Origin: JBOGXB01 sp050694215
GTDB lineage: Bacteria; Actinomycetota; CADDZG01; WHSQ01
Reading direction: 5' to 3'
Length of the DNA stretch: 8,223 nucleotides
NCBI GenBank assembly: GCA_050694215.1
Contig: JBOGXB010000083.1
Span: forward strand, 1-8,223
Shown: positions 1 through 5,998 of the stretch, in pieces
How the letters are laid out: each line of letters begins with the position of its first letter
Position numbering within the stretch: the stretch's first letter is position 1
Notes under the pieces: model-generated
What the model saw: the letters and a program-made list of their open reading frames with translations, nothing else
Database searches by the model: none
Told to the model about the DNA's origin: nothing
Program-made: the position numbers and the translations under genes

Positions 1-1
1 C

Positions 2-553
2 GGGCGGATGGAGGGGATCCATCTTTCCGAGGACGGCCGCAAGCAGGCCGACCTCGTCGCGGAGCGCTTGGCGGACGTGCCCTTCAAGGCGATCTACTCG
101 AGTCCACTCGAACGGGCGATGGAAACGGCGGCGCCGTTAGCCGCGAGGCACGGGTTGCCGGTCCAGGTGGCCGCCCAAGTGACGGAAGTCGAGTTCGGGA
201 AGTGGACCAACCGTTCCTTCAAGACGCTGCGTCGGACGAAGCTGTGGGAGAAGGTGCAGAGGTTTCCCTCCTCGGCTCGCTTCCCCGACGGGGAGACCCT
301 CTATGAGGTGCAGGCAAGGGCCGTGGGGGAGATCGAGCGTCTATCGTCGGTGCACGCCAAGCAGTCCGTCTGCGTCGTGTCCCACGCGGACGTCATCAAG
401 CTGATCGCTGCGCACTATCTGGGAACCCACCTCGATCTGTTCCAACGGCTCCATATCGCTCCCGCCTCGGTTAGCGTGATTGCATTGGGCGATCACGAGC
501 CTCAGATACTGGCTCTGAACAACAGCCCCCCGGCGCCGCCGAAGGAGTCCTGA
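2..553 (+). CDS. Histidine phosphatase family protein (MSMEG_4193 / phosphoglycerate-mutase-like), 5' truncated by window edge
   Basis: This is a cytosolic phosphomonoesterase-like protein of the histidine phosphatase superfamily; the actinobacterial MSMEG_4193-type subfamily has no firmly known substrate. The reading frame is open to the left edge, so the ATG at 8 is almost certainly internal: the usual N-terminal strand with the catalytic Arg-His-Gly lies outside the window, about 20-30 residues. Visible family features are the HLSEDGRKQA segment after the missing motif, the YSSPLERAMETA phosphate-pocket Arg, an EVEFGKW segment with the acidic residue, and the second catalytic His in VSHADVIK near the C-terminus. 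The TGA at 551-553 overlaps the ATG of the DUF3090 gene by one base, indicating translational coupling. A rare TTA leucine codon lies at 137-139. The family call is firm; the substrate is unknown. Confidence 0.9.
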   Translation, partial: GRMEGIHLSEDGRKQADLVAERLADVPFKAIYSSPLERAMETAAPLAARHGLPVQVAAQVTEVEFGKWTNRSFKTLRRTKLWEKVQRFPSSARFPDGETLYEVQARAVGEIERLSSVHAKQSVCVVSHADVIKLIAAHYLGTHLDLFQRLHIAPASVSVIALGDHEPQILALNNSPPAPPKES

Positions 554-1089
554 TGGACATCACGCCCGAGATCTTCACCGCCGATTACACCGGGCAGCCG
601 GGTGACCGCACCTTCTTCCTTCAGTCCCGGTCCGAGGCTGCGACTCTCAGCTATCTGCTCGAGAAGCAGCAGCTCGCGGTTCTAGCGGAGAAAATGCGAG
701 AGGTCCTGATCATGGTTAATCCAGAGGACCCCGTCGTGGCCGCGTCGCCCGAGCGCGATCCGCTGATGGCGTTGAGCGCGCCGATAGAGCCCGAGTGGAG
801 GGTAGGGACCATCGGCATTGCTTACGCGGAGGACGCGGATCGCATTGTGCTATCGATGCACCCCGTCGAGGAGCCCGATGAGGAAGAGATCGAGCAACCG
901 GTAGTTCCCGAACCGGAGGATTTCGCCGTTCGGTTCGTCATGACGCGCGAGCAGACTCGCTCATTCGTGCTGCACGCGCTGGCCGCCGTCTCCGAGGGAC
1001 GTGCGATCTGTCAACTCTGCGGCCTTCCGATGGACCCGGCGGGCCATAAGTGCCCCGCCTCGAACGGCCATCGCCTATCTGAGGTCTAG
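553..1089 (+). CDS. DUF3090 family protein with C-terminal Cys/His cluster
   Basis: This conserved actinobacterial protein of unknown function has 178 residues, the usual family size. The first 100 residues form an N-terminal domain opening with an FTADYTGQPGDRTFFLQ segment. A very acidic Pro/Glu linker follows (about 104-123), then a C-terminal portion ending in a probable metal site: Cys153, Cys156, His165, Cys167 and possibly His173, in the pattern CQLCG...GHKC. By analogy with zinc ribbons this could bind zinc, which is inference. The start is supported by AAGGAG at 542-547, five bases before the ATG, and by overlap with the upstream stop. It is the middle member of the phosphatase, DUF3090 and SCO1664 trio, so its role is presumably linked to those two enzymes. 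Confidence 0.9.
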   Translation: MDITPEIFTADYTGQPGDRTFFLQSRSEAATLSYLLEKQQLAVLAEKMREVLIMVNPEDPVVAASPERDPLMALSAPIEPEWRVGTIGIAYAEDADRIVLSMHPVEEPDEEEIEQPVVPEPEDFAVRFVMTREQTRSFVLHALAAVSEGRAICQLCGLPMDPAGHKCPASNGHRLSEV

Positions 1090-1101
1090 GAACATCCGGG
1101 G

Positions 1102-1815
1102 ATGCCCGCCGATGCGCTGAAGATCTTGCGCGAGGGCGAGATGGAGGTCCTTGGGCTCCTGCCCTACTCGTCGAACTACACCTTCCTCGCGAAAGTCAGC
1201 TCTCCGGACGAGCAGCTGCTGGCCGTCTACAAACCTCGGCGAGGAGAGCGACCGCTTTGGGATTTCCCTCCTGGTTCGCTCGCGGCTCGTGAGGTCGCCG
1301 CCTACCGGGTGAGCGAAGAGGCCGGGTGGAACATCGTTCCTCCCACGGTGTTGCGACGCGACGCCCCCCTGGGCGAAGGTTCTGTGCAGCTATTCATCGA
1401 GCACGACCCCGAACGTCATTACTTCGTCCTCATGGATGAGTACCGTGACGAGCTCGCCGCGTTCGCAGCCTTCGACGTCGTTGCGAATAACGCCGACCGT
1501 AAGTCCGGTCACGTCCTCGAGGATCCTCATCGCGAGCTGTGGGCAGTAGATCATGGAGTGACCTTCCACGCGGAGCCAAAGCTGCGCACAGTGATCTGGG
1601 ACTATGCGGAGGAGCCAATCTCGGACGGGATCCGCCACGCCCTCGAGAGGCTCCGTGCATCTCTTTCGGATGAACGCAAGCTTGGAGGTGAGATGGCGCG
1701 CTTGCTCACCCCCGCCGAACGCTCCGCAACGCTGCATCGAGTCGAGGCCCTGCTTGCTCGGAGCGACTTCCCCTCACCGGGACCGGACCGGCCCGTGCCG
1801 TGGCCGTTGATCTAG
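1102..1815 (+). CDS. SCO1664 family protein (TIGR03843-type, atypical kinase-like fold)
   Basis: The protein has 237 residues and matches the SCO1664 / TIGR03843 family, related to the phosphatidylinositol 3/4-kinase and HipA-like fold. Visible kinase-like elements in order are: a loop SSNYTFLA (23-30) at the position of a nucleotide-binding loop, Lys44 in VYKPRRGERP, Glu64 in AAREVAAYRV as the probable helix-C partner, a catalytic loop VVANNADRKSGHVL (127-139) with Asp132 and His137, and a metal-binding AVDHG with Asp150. It ends in the family-typical Pro/Trp-rich tail (PVPWPLI). ATP binding and phosphotransfer are inferred; no substrate is established. It lies 12 bases after the DUF3090 stop in the same operon. 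The ATG at 1102 follows only a GGGG, so its ribosome site is weak. No mshC follows; a tRNA gene does. Confidence 0.9.
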   Translation: MPADALKILREGEMEVLGLLPYSSNYTFLAKVSSPDEQLLAVYKPRRGERPLWDFPPGSLAAREVAAYRVSEEAGWNIVPPTVLRRDAPLGEGSVQLFIEHDPERHYFVLMDEYRDELAAFAAFDVVANNADRKSGHVLEDPHRELWAVDHGVTFHAEPKLRTVIWDYAEEPISDGIRHALERLRASLSDERKLGGEMARLLTPAERSATLHRVEALLARSDFPSPGPDRPVPWPLI

Positions 1816-1853
1816 GAGGGTTGCGGCGCGTGCTCTTATCCTGAGACGTGGAC

Positions 1854-1938
1854 GCCCGGGTGGTGGAACAGGCTATACACGGGGCGCTTAAAACGCCCTG
1901 GCCGAAAGGCCATGTGGGTTCGACTCCCACCCCGGGCA
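1854..1938 (+). tRNA. tRNA-Leu (anticodon UAA)
   Basis: This is an 85-base class II tRNA. The acceptor stem is GCCCGGG (1854-1860) with CCCGGGC (1931-1937) and discriminator A1938. The D stem is GTG/CAC. The anticodon stem is GGGCG (1882-1886) with CGCCC (1894-1898) around the loop CTTAAAA, giving anticodon TAA at 1889-1891. A long variable arm (TGGCC-GAAA-GGCCA) identifies leucine, and the T arm is GTGGG-TTCGACT-CCCAC. CCA is not encoded. It reads UUA, a rare codon at this GC content but used in ordinary genes here: in the first gene (137-139), the histidine kinase (codon 245) and the CapA-type gene (codon 249). Usage is therefore not confined to special regulatory genes, unlike the idea attached to bldA in Streptomyces, which has the same anticodon. 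Confidence 0.97.
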
Positions 1939-1959
1939 CGAAGTGCCCTCGTTCTCTCT
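1934..1959 (+). terminator. Candidate hairpin terminator overlapping the tRNA 3' end
   Basis: A perfect six-base-pair hairpin, GGGCAC (1934-1939), GAA loop, GTGCCC (1943-1948), is followed by a T-rich but interrupted tail (TCGTTCTCTCT). Its left arm is the last four bases of the tRNA acceptor strand, the discriminator and one more base. It lies where a tRNA transcript must end before the convergent membrane-protein gene that stops at 1988. The tail lacks a clean T-run, so it may be a weak terminator, a processing element or chance. Confidence 0.42.
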
Positions 1960-1987
1960 AAACATAGGTACGCAAAAGCGCGCACTC

Positions 1988-2413
1988 TCACGGAGAGTTC
2001 GTTTGGGAGCGGCGTTTGCGAAGGACGGCACCCACCACGATGCCGTAAGCGACGTGGTCGGCTATCTGGGGCCCAACCGGAAGAGCTTTGATGCGCGCGA
2101 ATCGCCGTCCTATTAGCCCGAGGTCGAGGGCGGCGATACACAGGCCGGCCACCGCGCCCCACGCGATCGTCGCTCGCCGCGGCAGCAGCGCGGACAACAC
2201 CACACCCCACCCAAGAGATAGAGCCACGTGGACCGGAACCGCCGCGGTCAGTTGGGACCACGTCCCCTGCTCGTCGGGCAGAAGTATGGATCCCGCCGCC
2301 ACCGTAGCTTCCCGTGGGTCGTCTCCGCGCGCCAGGGCGATCACCGTTGATGGGATGCCGCTGAGCACGGCTGCAATGCTCCCCGCGGCTATCCCGTCGG
2401 CCGTCCTCGCCAT
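1988..2413 (-). CDS. Small multi-pass membrane protein, unknown function
   Basis: I do not recognise a named family. The 141-residue protein has four likely membrane helices, at about residues 5-28, 59-77, 81-102 and 117-131, and ends in a basic tail (RKRRSQTNSP) probably on the cytoplasmic side. The segment between helices 1 and 2 carries a DDPREAT stretch, and helix 4 follows a PQIADHVAYG motif resembling small uncharacterised actinobacterial membrane proteins. Its ATG (2413-2411) immediately follows the TGA of the histidine kinase (2416-2414) with no base between, and no Shine-Dalgarno sequence is visible. Translation by reinitiation after the kinase is therefore likely. This suggests co-production with the kinase and possibly a functional partnership, which is inference. 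Confidence 0.75.
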   Translation of the reverse strand: MARTADGIAAGSIAAVLSGIPSTVIALARGDDPREATVAAGSILLPDEQGTWSQLTAAVPVHVALSLGWGVVLSALLPRRATIAWGAVAGLCIAALDLGLIGRRFARIKALPVGPQIADHVAYGIVVGAVLRKRRSQTNSP

Positions 2414-3640
2414 TCAGGCGCAAATGGGGAATCGAACCGTGAACGTGCTGCTCTCGCCGACCTCGCTCTTGGCATCCACGGACGCTCCCATCGCGTCGCA
2501 GATCTCACGGACGAGGTACAGGCCGATGCCGAGGCCTCCGATCGCACGCGTCTGCGCGTCCTCGACCTGGAAGAACGGGTCGAACACATTCGGCAGCATG
2601 TCCGAGGGGATCCCACGACCACGATCTGCCACCGTCAAGACGATCTCGTCTCCCTCGGATCGAGCCGCGACTTCGATCGAAGCACCATCGTCGGAGAATC
2701 TCTTCGCGTTCGAGATCAGCTGCTGGACGATCTGAAATACACGTCCATCGTCCGCCAGCGCGGGCGGGAGGTCTTCGGGAATCTCGACTTTGATTGGGTG
2801 AGTTCGCTCTCCAACCTCGAATATCGCCTTGTTCACCACGTGATGAAGCTCGACCGGTCCGAGCTCGATCTGTGAGACCCTGCGCTGAAGCTCGGAGAGA
2901 TCCAGTAAGTCGTTGATCAGTAGCTGAAGGTTCTTACCCGATTCGAAGATGCGCTCTGCAGATTCCCTGAGCACCGCTGGAGAGAGTCTGTCGGCCCCGT
3001 CCGACAGCGTGCTCGCGAAACCGAGGATGGTAGTGAGGGGAGTGCGAAGCTCGTGAGACACGATCGAGACGAATTCCTTCTTGAGCTGATCGGCGGTCTG
3101 AAGCTTCTCCATGACCTCTCGTTGCCTTTCGAACAGAAGAGCGTTCTGAACCGCGGCGGCGATCGCCGGTGCAAAGGCGAGAACAAGGGTCTGGACTTCC
3201 GGAGGAAAGGCGTCGACCTGGGGCGCATCGATCTGAACTACCCCGATCGGTTGGCCTTGGAGGATGAGCGGCCAGCCGAAGTAGCTGACTACTCCCGGGC
3301 TGACCGCTTTGAAGATGCCTGGCCGCCTCTGCATCAGCTCCGGCACGTTGGGGATGTATCGAGGCCTACCCGTTGCCGCGATCACTCCGGAAACTCCTTC
3401 GCCGATCGGGATGCGGACGGACATGTGCTCAGCGGGAGCGGGAGGATCGGTCACGGCCGGGACGAGGACTCCATCCTCAACGAGCTGGATCGCACCGCCG
3501 CCGAAGGTCACCATCCGGCGCAGCGCGGCGAAACTCTTGTCGACAACCTCCTGGAGGTCGAGCGTGCTCGTGATGTCCCGTCCCAGCTCCAGGAGTAGCT
3601 GGGCATCGACGAGACGAAGAGGCAACCCCCATTCTGCCAT
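2414..3640 (-). CDS. GAF-domain sensor histidine kinase (HisKA/HATPase_c)
   Basis: The 408-residue protein is a cytosolic sensor kinase without membrane segments. An N-terminal GAF domain spans about residues 13-168 and a short coiled linker about 170-190. The HisKA dimerisation domain follows, with the phospho-acceptor His196 in VSHELRTPL. The ATPase domain shows the N box (LISNAKRFSDDG, Asn311), G1 box (DRGRGIP, 339-345), F box (FDPFFQ) and G2 box (GLGIGL, 369-374). It should autophosphorylate and pass phosphate to a response regulator, but none is encoded in the window, so it is an orphan here. The reading frame extends upstream to 3859, but that would overlap the divergent permease gene and adds unrelated sequence. 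The ATG at 3640 gives a normal start just before the first GAF helix. No clear ribosome site is seen. The downstream membrane protein starts right at its stop. Confidence 0.93.
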   Translation of the reverse strand: MAEWGLPLRLVDAQLLLELGRDITSTLDLQEVVDKSFAALRRMVTFGGGAIQLVEDGVLVPAVTDPPAPAEHMSVRIPIGEGVSGVIAATGRPRYIPNVPELMQRRPGIFKAVSPGVVSYFGWPLILQGQPIGVVQIDAPQVDAFPPEVQTLVLAFAPAIAAAVQNALLFERQREVMEKLQTADQLKKEFVSIVSHELRTPLTTILGFASTLSDGADRLSPAVLRESAERIFESGKNLQLLINDLLDLSELQRRVSQIELGPVELHHVVNKAIFEVGERTHPIKVEIPEDLPPALADDGRVFQIVQQLISNAKRFSDDGASIEVAARSEGDEIVLTVADRGRGIPSDMLPNVFDPFFQVEDAQTRAIGGLGIGLYLVREICDAMGASVDAKSEVGESSTFTVRFPICA

Positions 3641-3641
3641 G

Positions 3642-3663
3642 CGGCCATGATGGAACGGCCATG
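3642..3663. repeat. Short direct repeat CGGCCATG in the divergent intergenic region
   Basis: CGGCCATG occurs at 3642-3649 and again at 3656-3663, a spacing of 14 bases, directly upstream of the kinase start and within the 75-base region shared with the permease genes. The ATG-containing core may simply reflect chance or old duplication. It could alternatively be a tandem operator half-site. Confidence 0.25.
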
Positions 3664-3703
3664 GAGCGCTGTCTAGGCGGATGGGCGCTTCCTCACAGGC
3701 CGT

Positions 3704-3709
3704 TACCGT
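3704..3709 (+). promoter_or_regulatory. Candidate -10 element for leaderless transcription of the TauE/SafE pair
   Basis: TACCGT fits the actinobacterial -10 pattern TANNNT and ends six bases before the ATG at 3716, so transcription would begin at or next to the A of the start codon. The gene has no Shine-Dalgarno sequence, as expected of a leaderless message. No good -35 hexamer is visible. The motif is short, so this is a suggestion. Confidence 0.4.
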
Positions 3710-3715
3710 TTGGTC

Positions 3716-4081
3716 ATGAAATCGGATGAAAAGGCGTGGGCCCTGATCGGGATCGGCTGCGCCGGGGGCCTGCTGGCCGGTCTCTTCGGTGTGGGCGGCG
3801 GCATCGTCATGGTTCCGCTGCTCGTGATCGTGTGCGGCTTCTCTCAGCACCGAGCCCATGCGATGTCGCTGGCGGGCATCGTTCCGATCGCCGCCGTCGG
3901 TGCGGTCGCGTTCGCGCTACAGGGCCAGGTGGACGCCGGCATCGCCGGCCTGCTCGGGGCCGGAAGTCTCATGGGAGTTCCGCTGGGAGCAAAGATCCTG
4001 GATCGGACCTCCGAGGCCCACCTGCGGATCGCCTTCGGAGTCCTCGTTCTCGCCGTTGCCGTGAGCCTGGTTCTCCGATGA
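3716..4081 (+). CDS. Half-size TauE/SafE family permease subunit A
   Basis: This is a 121-residue integral membrane protein with about four helices, roughly half of a usual TauE/SafE (DUF81) anion exporter of about 250 residues. Residues 16-36 carry the family repeat motif (GLLAGLFGVGGGIVMVPLL), followed by the HRAHAMSLAGIVPIAA helix and a GVPLGAKILDR segment typical of the end of a repeat. Family members move sulfite, sulfoacetate or related organosulfur anions; the substrate here is unknown. ATG 3716 is preferred to the in-frame TTG at 3710 because it fits a leaderless start. The TGA (4079-4081) overlaps the ATG of the next gene in ATGA, so the two halves are translationally coupled and probably form one transporter. 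Confidence 0.88.
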   Translation: MKSDEKAWALIGIGCAGGLLAGLFGVGGGIVMVPLLVIVCGFSQHRAHAMSLAGIVPIAAVGAVAFALQGQVDAGIAGLLGAGSLMGVPLGAKILDRTSEAHLRIAFGVLVLAVAVSLVLR

Positions 4082-4503
4082 CAATCGAGATCGCGGTTCT
4101 CCTGGTGCTTTCCGGAGTCGTGGTGGGGGTCTTCTCGGCCCTGTTCGGCGTCGGGGGTGGCCTCCTGATGGTTCCGCTCATCACCATCGTCCTGGGCCGA
4201 AGCCAGCACCTGGCCGAGGGGACCTCGCTGCTTGCAATCATCCCTATCTCGATCGCCGGTGTGCTCGCTCATCGAGGCCGGGGCTACGTCTCCTTCCGAG
4301 CTGTTGCCTGGCTGGCGGTCGGAGGCGGAACGGCTTCAGCGCTCGGTGCCCTGCTGGCCCTAGCGGTGCCGAGCAGCACTCTGCGGGTCCTGTTCGCGTT
4401 CCTGATAGCGGGGGTCGCCGTGTTCCTCGTCTACCGAGGGATCAAGGAGCTCAGAGGAGCGTCACTCGCCGTCCGGCCGGATCCCAGGGACGAGAGTGGA
4501 TGA
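4078..4503 (+). CDS. Half-size TauE/SafE family permease subunit B
   Basis: The 141-residue membrane protein has about four helices and the same repeat signature as its neighbour (SALFGVGGGLLMVPLITI, about residues 20-37), then an HLAEGTSLLAIIPISIAG helix and a short cytoplasmic tail (ELRG onward). The reading frame is open further upstream (from 3736), but that stretch is an arginine-rich shadow of subunit A. The ATG at 4078 in the ATGA overlap is the credible start and gives a helix directly. Both halves resemble each other, as expected of the internal duplication in full-length TauE/SafE proteins, so a heterodimer equal to one full-length exporter is the simplest model. It ends 21 bases before the convergent msrA gene. 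Confidence 0.88.
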   Translation: MTIEIAVLLVLSGVVVGVFSALFGVGGGLLMVPLITIVLGRSQHLAEGTSLLAIIPISIAGVLAHRGRGYVSFRAVAWLAVGGGTASALGALLALAVPSSTLRVLFAFLIAGVAVFLVYRGIKELRGASLAVRPDPRDESG

Positions 4504-4524
4504 ATTCTCGAGGAAGCCGGCCGC

Positions 4525-4998
4525 CTAGATGGGGCAGTGCGAGATGCCCTGCTTCTCGAAGTACTGCTGGTGGTACTCCTCCGCTCGCCAGAAGGTGGAC
4601 GCCGGCGTGATCGCCGTGACGATCTGCTTGCGGTAGCGACCCGACTCCTCCAGCTCCTGCTTGGAGGCGATCGCCGCCTGTTTCTGCTCGTCGTCGTGGA
4701 CGAAGATCTCGGTTCGGTACTGGGTGCCGAAATCGGGCCCCTGCCTGTTGAGCTGGGTGGGATTGTGGTTGGACCAGAAGACGTGGAGCAGCTCCTCATA
4801 GGTGACGGCGTCCGGGTCGTAGGTCACCTTCACGGCCTCGGCGTGACCGGTGCGTCCGGTGCAGACCTCCTGGTAGGTCGGGTCGTCCTTCGTGCCGCCC
4901 GTGTACCCGACCTCGGTGGCGCTGACGCCCTTCACCTGGCGGAACGCGTCCTCGACGCCCCAGAAGCAACCTGCCGCGAACGTAGCCGTCGTGTCCAT
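4525..4998 (-). CDS. msrA: Peptide-methionine (S)-S-oxide reductase MsrA
   Basis: This enzyme reduces the S-epimer of methionine sulfoxide in proteins and free methionine, using thioredoxin as electron donor, in the cytosol. The 157-residue length is typical for a short MsrA. The N-terminal FAAGCFWG motif carries the nucleophilic Cys11. The GYTGG, YQEVCTGRTGHAEAV and YRTEIF blocks are all present, the last from the region that shapes the methionine pocket. Cys155 in the terminal SHCPI is a plausible resolving cysteine. The start ATG (4998) follows a purine-rich AAGAGA about seven bases upstream and fits the normal N-terminus. It is monocistronic, convergent with the TauE/SafE pair and divergent from the histidine phosphatase operon. 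Confidence 0.97.
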   Translation of the reverse strand: MDTTATFAAGCFWGVEDAFRQVKGVSATEVGYTGGTKDDPTYQEVCTGRTGHAEAVKVTYDPDAVTYEELLHVFWSNHNPTQLNRQGPDFGTQYRTEIFVHDDEQKQAAIASKQELEESGRYRKQIVTAITPASTFWRAEEYHQQYFEKQGISHCPI

Positions 4999-5025
4999 CT
5001 CGGTCTCTTGATAGCCGTGGTAACC

Positions 5026-5052
5026 ATTGTGCCATCACGGAGGGCGTATCAA
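5026..5052 (-). promoter_or_regulatory. Candidate promoter for msrA
   Basis: On the minus strand, TTGATA (5052-5047, five of six to the -35 consensus) is followed after 15 bases by CACAAT (5031-5026, four of six to the -10). The spacing is shorter than the ideal 17. It sits 28 bases before the msrA start, in the 107-base divergent gap, which shows no other clear signal. Confidence 0.28.
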
Positions 5053-5105
5053 CGAGCCTGGCGGCGGAGGCCGGGCTGAACGGCCGGCATCGATGAGGTG
5101 GGCAC

Positions 5106-5630
5106 ATGACCAAGAGCGTCGAGTTGAGACGTCACACGGACAACGACGGCGATCAGCTCAGTTCCGAGGGGGTCGCAGCCGCCGTGGAGATAGGACGCAA
5201 GCTCGATGGGGATTTCGACCTCGTCGTCTCTTCGGGAGCCCACCGCGCGACCCAGACGGCCGCGTGCTTCCTCTCCGGCCTGGAGGGCAAGGTCGCCACC
5301 GGCGTCGTGGTCGATACGAGGTTCCGGAGCGAGTTCGAGGACAAGTGGAAGGAAGCGTACGAGCGCGCGGGTGCGGGGGATCTCGCGTCCTTCCGCCGCG
5401 CGGCCCCCGATCTCGTCGACAACGAGTCGAAACTCATGGGACGCGCCCTCGAGGACGTCTTCGACAGGCTTCCCGAAGGGGGCCGGGCGATGGTCGTGGG
5501 ACACTCGCCTATGCAGGAGGCTGCTGTGTACGGACTGACGGGAGAGATCGTCGAGCCGCTGTCCAAAGGGGCCGGCGTGCTCGTGGTGAGCGAGGACGAC
5601 GGAACCTTGCGGGTCGAGGCTCTCGGCTAG
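5106..5630 (+). CDS. SixA-like histidine phosphatase family protein
   Basis: The 174-residue cytosolic protein belongs to the histidine phosphatase superfamily, in the short SixA-like group that includes phosphohistidine and small-metabolite phosphatases. Catalytic features are Arg9-His10 in LRRHT, with Thr where Gly is common, Arg47 in VVSSGAHRATQTA, and the second His133 in VVGHSPMQEAAVYGL. The acidic EFED (76-79) may supply the proton donor. GAGGTG at 5095-5100, five bases before the ATG, supports the start. It opens an operon with the Mth938-domain gene (13-base gap) and the endonuclease V gene. SixA in E. coli acts on phosphohistidine; that function here is only a possibility, although an orphan histidine kinase lies 1.5 kb away. 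It is distinct in sequence from the phosphatase at the left end. Confidence 0.88.
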   Translation: MTKSVELRRHTDNDGDQLSSEGVAAAVEIGRKLDGDFDLVVSSGAHRATQTAACFLSGLEGKVATGVVVDTRFRSEFEDKWKEAYERAGAGDLASFRRAAPDLVDNESKLMGRALEDVFDRLPEGGRAMVVGHSPMQEAAVYGLTGEIVEPLSKGAGVLVVSEDDGTLRVEALG

Positions 5631-5643
5631 AGGGAGGTGGTTC

Positions 5644-5985
5644 ATGTCTCGCATCAAGGAGTACTCGTTCGGCCACATCGTCATCGACGGCGAGGAGCAC
5701 ACCAAGGACGTCATCATCCTCCCCGACCGCGTCGTGTCGAACTGGTGGCGAAAAGACGGTCACTCACTGGTCATGGAAGACCTCGAGAGCATCGTTCCCG
5801 ACCTTGGCAAGCATCTGGTGATCGGATCGGGTGCGTACGGAAGGATGAAACCCGATCCGCGCACCATCGAACAACTGGAGGATCGCGGCATCGCGGTGGA
5901 GATCCTTCCCACCCCTGATGCAGCGCGTCGCTACGGCGAGCTGGATCGCGCAACCACAGTCGCGGCGCTGCATCTCACCTGCTGA
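5644..5985 (+). CDS. Mth938-like (DUF498/AAMDC) domain protein
   Basis: This is a complete single-domain protein of 113 residues in the Mth938 / DUF498 family, which includes human AAMDC and, more distantly, the complex I assembly factor NDUFAF3. No enzymatic activity is established. Family features are the YSFGHIVIDGEEHTKDVIILPD start, the WWRKDGHS segment (35-41), the HLVIGSGAYGRMKP glycine loop (57-70), the EQLEDRGIAVEILPT block, and a C-terminal Cys113 (LHLTC) as in AAMDC relatives. A strong GGGAGGTGG lies just upstream of the ATG. It is flanked by the phosphatase and the endonuclease V gene on one transcript. The TGA at 5983-5985 abuts the likely ribosome site of the next gene. Confidence 0.9.
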   Translation: MSRIKEYSFGHIVIDGEEHTKDVIILPDRVVSNWWRKDGHSLVMEDLESIVPDLGKHLVIGSGAYGRMKPDPRTIEQLEDRGIAVEILPTPDAARRYGELDRATTVAALHLTC

Positions 5986-5998
5986 GGTGCCTCCGCAG

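Noticed and set aside
1854..1960. tRNA-Leu 3' end as an integration site of a mobile element
   Set aside because: No integrase, no second copy of the tRNA end and no mobile-element gene occur in the window.
2088..2735. 215-codon open frame opposite the membrane protein and kinase C-terminus
   Set aside because: Composition is Arg/Ser/Pro-rich shadow sequence crossing two real genes, with no domain.
3641..3859. Extended N-terminus (73 extra residues) for the histidine kinase
   Set aside because: It would overlap the divergent TauE/SafE gene almost to its middle, the added residues match no domain, and the ATG at 3640 gives a normal GAF start.
3736..4077. N-terminal extension of TauE/SafE subunit B
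   Set aside because: This arginine-rich stretch lies in a shadow frame of subunit A; the membrane protein begins at the ATG of the ATGA overlap.
5069..5088. Hairpin GGCCG/CGGCC in the msrA divergent gap as an attenuator or operator
   Set aside because: Five pairs in GC-rich DNA with alternative pairings; nothing nearby supports a regulatory role.
5049..5717. 222-codon open frame opposite the SixA-like phosphatase
   Set aside because: It is antisense to a gene with clear catalytic motifs and shows no recognisable domain; long open antisense frames are common in high-GC DNA.
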